DNA from: Gallionellales bacterium UBA7399
GTDB lineage: Bacteria; Pseudomonadota; Gammaproteobacteria; Burkholderiales; Gallionellaceae
Assembly: GCA_002470125.1 (NCBI GenBank)
Contig: DKNB01000090.1
Span: 1,897-18,555, forward strand
Direction: 5' to 3'
DNA: 16,659 nucleotides
The notes beneath the pieces are model-generated. The model had not been told where the DNA came from. It did not search any database and was given only the letters and a program-made list of their open reading frames with translations. The position numbers were made by a program, and so were the translations under genes. Shown here in pieces: positions 12,429 to 16,659 of this stretch. Positions within the stretch are counted from its first letter, which is position 1. Each line of letters begins with the position of its first letter.

Positions 12429-13631
12429 ATGAAGAAATTAATTTCGTGTGATATTTTTTGTGCTGTGGTGGACAACTTTGGCGACATTGGTGTGTGCTGG
12501 CGATTGGCCAAGCAGTTAGCGCATGAACACAGCATGGCGGTTCGATTGTGGGTCGATAATTTGTCGAGTTTTCATAAATTGCACGCAGCAATATCCCCTC
12601 TGCTGTCCGTGCAATACTGTTCCGGTATAGAAATTAGACGCTGGGATTCGTCTATATTTGAGTCTGAGCACCAAAAAGTGGCGCCAGCGCAATTGGTGAT
12701 CGAGGGGTTCGCATGCGACCTACCTGAGAGCTATATTCTGGCGATGGCAAGACAGGAGCATCAATCTGTCTGGATCAACCTAGAGCACCTCAGTGCAGAG
12801 GAGTGGGTGGATGGCTGTCATTGCCTACCCTCGCCACACCCCTCTTTGCCGCTCGTCAAGCATTTCTTTTTCCCCGGGTTTACCTCACAAACCGGTGGCC
12901 TATTGGTGGAGCGGGGTCTTATAGGGCGACGTGACACATTCCAGGCTGATGCGCATGCGCAAGCCAAATTTTGGCAAGCACTGGACGTGCCGCTGCCCAG
13001 CCAGAACGAAGTGCGTGTGTCATTGTTGTGTTACGGCAATATGATGCTACCGAGTTTATTTTTAAGTTGGGCGAAGAGTGATATTCCTATTTTATGTTTT
13101 GTGTCAGAAGGCTGCGCGTTATCTGGGGTGGCAGATTTTTTTGGGCGAAATATTGTGGCTGTGGGTGACGTACTACAGCATGGCAACCTAGAAGTTCGTG
13201 TGCTGCCGTTTATCGAACAGGAGCATTACGATGAGCTGCTGTGGATCTGCGATATTAATTTTGTGCGTGGGGAAGATTCGTGTGTACGTGCGCAGTTGGC
13301 AGGGAGACCCTTTGTTTGGCAGATTTATCCACAACAAGACAGTGCCCACATAAAAAAATTGAGCGCTTTTATGGTGCTATACCGTGCCGGCTTGCCACCC
13401 AGTACGACGCAAGCGCTCTGCAGTCTGTGGGATGGATGGAACCTTGCAAATCATGAAGAGTTCGTAACTTCCACAGACCTGGCGCAGCGTTGGAATGAAT
13501 GTTGGGCACACAAGGAGACACTACAGCGGCATGCGCGTGCATGGTCAAGTTATTTATCAGAGAATAACCTTGCTTTGAATTTGCTGAATTTTTTTCAAAA
13601 AATTGATAGAATGCACGATCTGAAGGCTTAA
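12429..13631 (+). CDS. earP: EF-P arginine rhamnosyltransferase EarP
   Basis: EarP transfers L-rhamnose from dTDP-beta-L-rhamnose to Arg32 of elongation factor P, activating it to rescue ribosomes stalled on polyproline. The product has about 400 residues (family about 375-400) and a GT-B fold. The N-terminal motif DIFCAVVDNFGDIGVCWRLA supplies Asp15 and Asp19, matching the essential Asp13 and Asp17 of Pseudomonas EarP. The nucleotide-sugar site NFVRGEDSCVRAQLAGRPF contains Glu282, matching Glu273. The start is uncertain: ATG 12429 puts DIFC at the usual distance but has no clear Shine-Dalgarno. GTG 12411 would add six residues and is preceded too closely by TAGGT. efp, its substrate, begins 23 bases after the stop, which strongly supports the call. 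Confidence 0.95.
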   Translation: MKKLISCDIFCAVVDNFGDIGVCWRLAKQLAHEHSMAVRLWVDNLSSFHKLHAAISPLLSVQYCSGIEIRRWDSSIFESEHQKVAPAQLVIEGFACDLPESYILAMARQEHQSVWINLEHLSAEEWVDGCHCLPSPHPSLPLVKHFFFPGFTSQTGGLLVERGLIGRRDTFQADAHAQAKFWQALDVPLPSQNEVRVSLLCYGNMMLPSLFLSWAKSDIPILCFVSEGCALSGVADFFGRNIVAVGDVLQHGNLEVRVLPFIEQEHYDELLWICDINFVRGEDSCVRAQLAGRPFVWQIYPQQDSAHIKKLSAFMVLYRAGLPPSTTQALCSLWDGWNLANHEEFVTSTDLAQRWNECWAHKETLQRHARAWSSYLSENNLALNLLNFFQKIDRMHDLKA

Positions 13632-13654
13632 TTTAAGATTTAAGGTAAGTGGAT

Positions 13655-14215
13655 ATGAAAATAGCACAAGAGTTGCGCGCCGGTAATGTTGTGATGGTAG
13701 GAACCGATCCTATGGTAGTGTTAAAGGCAGAATATACCCGATCCGGTCGGAATGGATCGGTGGTTAAGATGAAGCTAAAGAACTTATTGACGGCCTCGCC
13801 AAGTGAGGCAATATACAGAGCCGATGACAAGTTTGAGATGGTACTACTTGACAAGAAGGATGCGACCTACTCGTACTTTGCGGACCCAATGTATGTGTTT
13901 ATGGATGCCGATTACAATCAGTACGAAGTTGAAAAAGAAAATTTGGGGGATTCACTTAACTACCTTGAGGATGGCATGGCCTGTGAGATGGTTTTTTATA
14001 ATGACAAGGCCATCTCTGTTGATTTGCCAAATACTGTCGTACGCGAAATCATTTACACAGAGCCAGCGGCTCGCGGAGACACCTCCGGCAAGGTAATGAA
14101 ACCGGCAAAAATTGGCTCCGGGATGGAGTTGCCGGTGGCCGCATTTTGTGAGATTGGCGATAAGATAGAAATCGATACCCGTACTGGAGAATTTAAGCGT
14201 CGTGTAGCCGCGTGA
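13655..14215 (+). CDS. efp: Elongation factor P, arginine-rhamnosylated type
   Basis: EF-P binds between the P and E sites and speeds peptide bond formation at consecutive prolines. The 186-residue product has the three EF-P domains: KOW-like domain I with the modification loop, an OB domain II (about 65-125, with TYSYFADPMYVFMDADYNQYE) and OB domain III ending IGDKIEIDTRTGEFKRR. The loop reads SGRNG with arginine exactly at position 32 when counted from ATG 13655. This confirms the start and places it in the EarP-modified class rather than the lysine class modified by EpmA/EpmB. GTG 13649 is an in-frame alternative that would shift this number. AAGG at 13642-13645 is the likely, modest ribosome-binding signal. 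It is co-oriented with earP just upstream and convergent with amiC, whose stop is only 7 bases away. Confidence 0.97.
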   Translation: MKIAQELRAGNVVMVGTDPMVVLKAEYTRSGRNGSVVKMKLKNLLTASPSEAIYRADDKFEMVLLDKKDATYSYFADPMYVFMDADYNQYEVEKENLGDSLNYLEDGMACEMVFYNDKAISVDLPNTVVREIIYTEPAARGDTSGKVMKPAKIGSGMELPVAAFCEIGDKIEIDTRTGEFKRRVAA

Positions 14216-14217
14216 TT

Positions 14218-14244
14218 GCCGGTTAGTTTTGGACTAACATCGGC
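14218..14244. terminator. Hairpin across the efp-amiC convergent junction
   Basis: GCCG (14218-14221) with CGGC (14241-14244) and GTTAGT (14222-14227) with ACTAAC (14233-14238) make a ten-pair stem with a 2-base bulge. It begins just after the efp stop and covers the amiC stop. Neither strand has a T-run after it, so it is a weak terminator or a 3'-end protecting hairpin for one or both messages. Confidence 0.4.
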
Positions 14245-15533
14245 CTCGAGAGAGGTGGGTTTGTTGCAAAGTAGCCCTGAATGCCACTAAATATGGCGTG
14301 CGCTATTTCCTCTTGGTGCGTCACGTTGTTCAATCGCAACTCTTCGTTTGGATTGCTTATAAATGCGGTTTCGATGAGTATCGATGGGATATCTCTTGAT
14401 TTTAAAACAGCAAAGCCCGCCCGCTGTACCGACCTGCTGTGCAATACATTGATTTGACTTATCTGGCTTAGCATAAAGTTCGCCAGCTTTTCGCTATCTT
14501 GCATGGATCGATCTTGTTGTAGGTTGAACAATGTGAATGCAAGACTAGATTCTTTCTCTGCAAGATTCACGCCACCAATTAGATCTGCCTCGTTCTCCTT
14601 TTTTGCCAGCCAGCGAGCGCTAGCACTAGTAGCCCCATGCTCTGACAAAATAAATACGGATGAGCCACGCGCATGCGGCTTGATAAAGGCATCGGCATGA
14701 ATGGAGATGAGTAGATCGGCATGTGCTTGACGCGCTTTCTGTACGCGCCCATTGAGCGAAACAAAGTAATCGCCATCACGAATTAATACACCACGCATGT
14801 CTGTGGCGCTGTCGATCAGATCTTTTAGTTTTCGTGCAATCGTTAGTGTGATATTTTTTTCGTGAGTACCATTGTATCCTCTCGCCCCAGGATCTTCGCC
14901 GCCATGTCCGGCATCAATTGCAATAATTATCGTACGTGATCTCATGTCAGGACCGCGTTGAGGCGGTGACCATGGCTTGGTGAGTGTCTGCGGAGCGGCC
15001 TGTATGTTAGCTGTGCCACGCTTTTCTGTTGAGACCTCCCTGGGGGTGGTCTCTGTCGGAGTGGGTTTGGCCTGACCGATCTCCTCACTCTTCTGTAGTA
15101 GCGCCATCATCGGATCGAACGGAATGGCGGGATATATATCCAGAACAAGACGATGGCCATACTGCTTTGCTACAGGCATAAGATTAAACAACTGCGGCTT
15201 GACCTGAGACTTTAGATGAAAGACCAAGCGTACCGTGCCGGGCTTAAAAAGAGCAACCCGTATGCTTTTGATGTATGGGTCATCCTCACGAATTTTATTA
15301 GCGAGCTCGCCAAGTGGACCCTTGATTTCTACTTCTTTCAGGTCAATTACCAGTCGCTCGGGGTTGCTAAGAGAGAGCTGGCTAAACTGAATTGGTTTAT
15401 TGGACTCTATGGTCAGGCGTGTGTATTCGGATGCCGGCCAAACGCGAACTGAGTTGATGGCAGTGGCCGCTTTCGCGCTAGGGAATTGTATAAAACATAC
15501 AAAAACAACTAGTTTCGCAGTAAATTTAAGCAT
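14223..15533 (-). CDS. amiC: N-acetylmuramoyl-L-alanine amidase, AMIN plus Amidase_3 type
   Basis: This is a periplasmic zinc amidase that cleaves the bond between N-acetylmuramic acid and L-alanine to split septal peptidoglycan. The 436-residue product has a signal peptide (MLKFTAKLVVFVCFIQF, cleavage probably after AKA), an AMIN domain (about 27-135), a Pro/Thr-rich linker (about 140-198) and an Amidase_3 domain (about 201-425). Zinc ligands are His210 in AIDAGHGGEDPGA, Glu225 in GTHEKNIT and His279 in ISIHADAF; Glu388 in LIETAFISNPNEE is catalytic. The long insert around residues 305-355 matches the regulatory helix that blocks the active site until EnvC/NlpD-type activators bind. I chose ATG at 15533 because it starts a clean signal peptide; an ATG at 15584 would put 17 polar residues before it. 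The start overlaps tsaE by 25 bases. AmiA or AmiB naming is possible; AMIN favours AmiC. Confidence 0.9.
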   Translation of the reverse strand: MLKFTAKLVVFVCFIQFPSAKAATAINSVRVWPASEYTRLTIESNKPIQFSQLSLSNPERLVIDLKEVEIKGPLGELANKIREDDPYIKSIRVALFKPGTVRLVFHLKSQVKPQLFNLMPVAKQYGHRLVLDIYPAIPFDPMMALLQKSEEIGQAKPTPTETTPREVSTEKRGTANIQAAPQTLTKPWSPPQRGPDMRSRTIIIAIDAGHGGEDPGARGYNGTHEKNITLTIARKLKDLIDSATDMRGVLIRDGDYFVSLNGRVQKARQAHADLLISIHADAFIKPHARGSSVFILSEHGATSASARWLAKKENEADLIGGVNLAEKESSLAFTLFNLQQDRSMQDSEKLANFMLSQISQINVLHSRSVQRAGFAVLKSRDIPSILIETAFISNPNEELRLNNVTHQEEIAHAIFSGIQGYFATNPPLSRPMLVQN

Positions 15534-16000
15534 TCTAGGCCGGTCTGTGAAATTGCACGAACTGTAAGATTGCGCCCATTGCATCCGGTCGCTGTAATTG
15601 ATATTTCAAGCGTTATCTCCATGTCTGCCATTGGGATAAGGTGCTGCGCCCGCTCCGGCCACTCAATTAAGCAGACATTTTCCCCATTGAATTCATCACG
15701 AAATCCAGCGGCCTCCCATTCCGATGCATCATTAAAGCGGTACAAGTCAAAGTGACGCAAGTGTAGCTTACCTATTTGGTACGATTCCAGCAGGGAATAA
15801 GTCGGACTATTCACTCGTCCGGTGTGGCCCATCGCATGCATGAGCGCACGCACCAGTGTAGTTTTTCCAGCGCCGAGATCGCCCCTTAGGTATATCACTA
15901 TGCCAGCCTTGATGGTTGGGGCTAAGTGTGCTGCAAAGGTGACAGTGGCGATCTCGTCAGCTAGTAGCAAGCTTATTTGGGTATCATTGTGGCTATACAA
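15509..16000 (-). CDS. tsaE: tRNA threonylcarbamoyladenosine biosynthesis ATPase TsaE
   Basis: TsaE is the ATPase of the TsaBDE complex that installs threonylcarbamoyl on A37 of ANN-decoding tRNAs. The 163-residue product (usual 150-165) has a Walker A at residues 40-47 within YLRGDLGAGKTTLVRAL, then NSPTYSLLESY, HFDLYRF with the conserved Asp85, and the family signature LIEWPER at 112-118. The first in-frame start codon is TTG at 15998-16000; no ATG or GTG exists upstream before a stop. The N-terminus it gives aligns in length with other TsaE proteins. No clear Shine-Dalgarno is visible. The 3' end overlaps the amiC start by 25 bases, so both are probably one transcript, a frequent pairing in Proteobacteria. 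queG diverges 18 bases away. Confidence 0.95.
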   Translation of the reverse strand: MYSHNDTQISLLLADEIATVTFAAHLAPTIKAGIVIYLRGDLGAGKTTLVRALMHAMGHTGRVNSPTYSLLESYQIGKLHLRHFDLYRFNDASEWEAAGFRDEFNGENVCLIEWPERAQHLIPMADMEITLEISITATGCNGRNLTVRAISQTGLECLNLLRN

Positions 16001-16018
16001 ATAAAAGTACCGTAGATT

Positions 16019-16659
16019 ATGGATTACATTGCACTGGCCATAAAAATAAAAAAATGGGGTGTAGCACTTGGCTTTCAGGCGGTTGGCATCAGCGATGTTG
16101 ATTTACATGAGGCTGAAGAGCGCCTGTTAGAGTGGCTTGCACAAGGGCTGCACGGCGAGATGGATTATATGGCAAAACATGGCCATAGGCGTAGTCGTCC
16201 AGGAGAGTTGATCCCGGGTACGCTGCGCGTTATCTCGGTGCGTATGGATTATTATCCACCCAACGCAAAAGACAGCTGGGAGGTACTGGAGAATAGAAAT
16301 CTTGCCTTTATTTCGCGGTACGCTTTGGGGCGCGATTATCACAAGGTCTTACGTAAGCGTCTAGCAAGGCTCGCTTCAAAAATTCGTGCAGAAGTGGGCG
16401 ATTACAATTGTCGAGTATTTACTGATAGTGCACCCGTTATGGAGGTAGAGCTGGCATATAAGGCTCAGCTAGGTTGGCGTGGCAAGCATACGCTACTGCT
16501 GTCACGCGACCACGGCTCTTGTTTTTTTCTAGGCGAGCTTTATATTGACTTGCCACTCCCGATTGACAAACCAGAGACTGAGCATTGTGGGAGCTGTGTG
16601 GTGTGCATTAAAGTGTGCCCAACTCAGGCCATTATCGCCCCTTATAAACTGGATGCGCG
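16019..16659 (+). CDS. queG: Epoxyqueuosine reductase QueG (3' partial)
   Basis: QueG is the cobalamin- and iron-sulfur-dependent enzyme of the last step of queuosine synthesis, reducing epoxyqueuosine at tRNA position 34. The first 213 codons are visible of an expected total near 350-380; the frame runs off the window. Signatures seen are ALGRDYHKVLRKRL, the segment FTDSAPVMEVELAYKAQLGW with the proposed catalytic Asp136, and WRGKHTLLLSRDHGSCFFLGE. The first ferredoxin-type cluster follows, with Cys190, Cys193, Cys196 and Cys200 in CGSCVVCIKVCPTQAI. The ATG at 16019 is the first possible start: a TAG in the same frame lies at 16013-16015. No Shine-Dalgarno is apparent in the few bases before it. 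Its promoter, if it has its own, must lie within tsaE. Confidence 0.95.
   Translation, partial: MDYIALAIKIKKWGVALGFQAVGISDVDLHEAEERLLEWLAQGLHGEMDYMAKHGHRRSRPGELIPGTLRVISVRMDYYPPNAKDSWEVLENRNLAFISRYALGRDYHKVLRKRLARLASKIRAEVGDYNCRVFTDSAPVMEVELAYKAQLGWRGKHTLLLSRDHGSCFFLGELYIDLPLPIDKPETEHCGSCVVCIKVCPTQAIIAPYKLDA

Noticed and set aside
13575..13612. Possible promoter for efp with TAGAAT at 13607-13612
   Set aside because: No -35 hexamer lies at 16-18 bases; the closest TTGCTG is 20 bases away, and the sequence is inside earP. Too weak to list.
1..16659. Mobile elements, CRISPR arrays, toxin-antitoxin or defence genes
   Set aside because: No transposase, terminal repeats, regularly spaced repeats or small paired genes were seen; all sizeable frames resolve to core genes.

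Overview
This window is a dense stretch of housekeeping genes from a betaproteobacterium. Three things point to that class. The order pheS-pheT-ihfA-merR and the block rimP-nusA-infB-rbfA-truB-rpsO-pnp are typical of it. The earP-efp pair, with an arginine-type elongation factor P, is characteristic of Betaproteobacteria and some Gammaproteobacteria. The individual proteins also read as betaproteobacterial versions. The genus cannot be resolved from sequence alone. Base composition looks even throughout, with no sign of a transferred island, insertion sequence, prophage, CRISPR array, tRNA or rRNA gene.

Layout on the + strand: the 3' end of pheS (1-249), pheT, ihfA and a small MerR-family regulator form one tight operon (1-3274). 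A structured 226-bp gap without a gene follows (3275-3500). It ends in an extended -10 promoter and a perfect palindrome with a T-run directly before rimP. Then comes the transcription/translation operon rimP-nusA-infB-rbfA-truB (3501-9616). A 233-bp gap with a candidate promoter leads to rpsO (S15), then to a hairpin-rich leader and pnp (PNPase), which appears to start at TTG. A strong bidirectional-type terminator closes pnp (12354-12380). earP and efp follow as a pair (12429-14215).

On the - strand, tsaE and amiC overlap as a two-gene unit (16000 down to 14223) converging on efp. At the right edge queG (epoxyqueuosine reductase) starts at 16019 on the + strand, diverging from tsaE with only 18 bp between the start codons, and runs off the window.

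Functionally almost everything serves translation and RNA metabolism: tRNA charging (PheRS), ribosome maturation (RimP, RbfA), transcription elongation/termination (NusA), initiation (IF2), tRNA modification (TruB, TsaE, QueG), ribosomal protein S15, RNA decay (PNPase) and relief of polyproline stalling (EF-P activated by EarP). IhfA is a nucleoid/recombination architectural protein, and AmiC is a septal peptidoglycan amidase. I found no convincing undescribed system. The observations most worth a second look are an Asn-to-Thr change in the IF2 G4 motif (TKID instead of NKID), the multi-hairpin pnp leader with a TTG start, the terminator-like palindrome at the front of the rimP-nusA-infB transcript, and the missing leader space between tsaE and queG. 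No gene-free stretch exceeds 300 bases.
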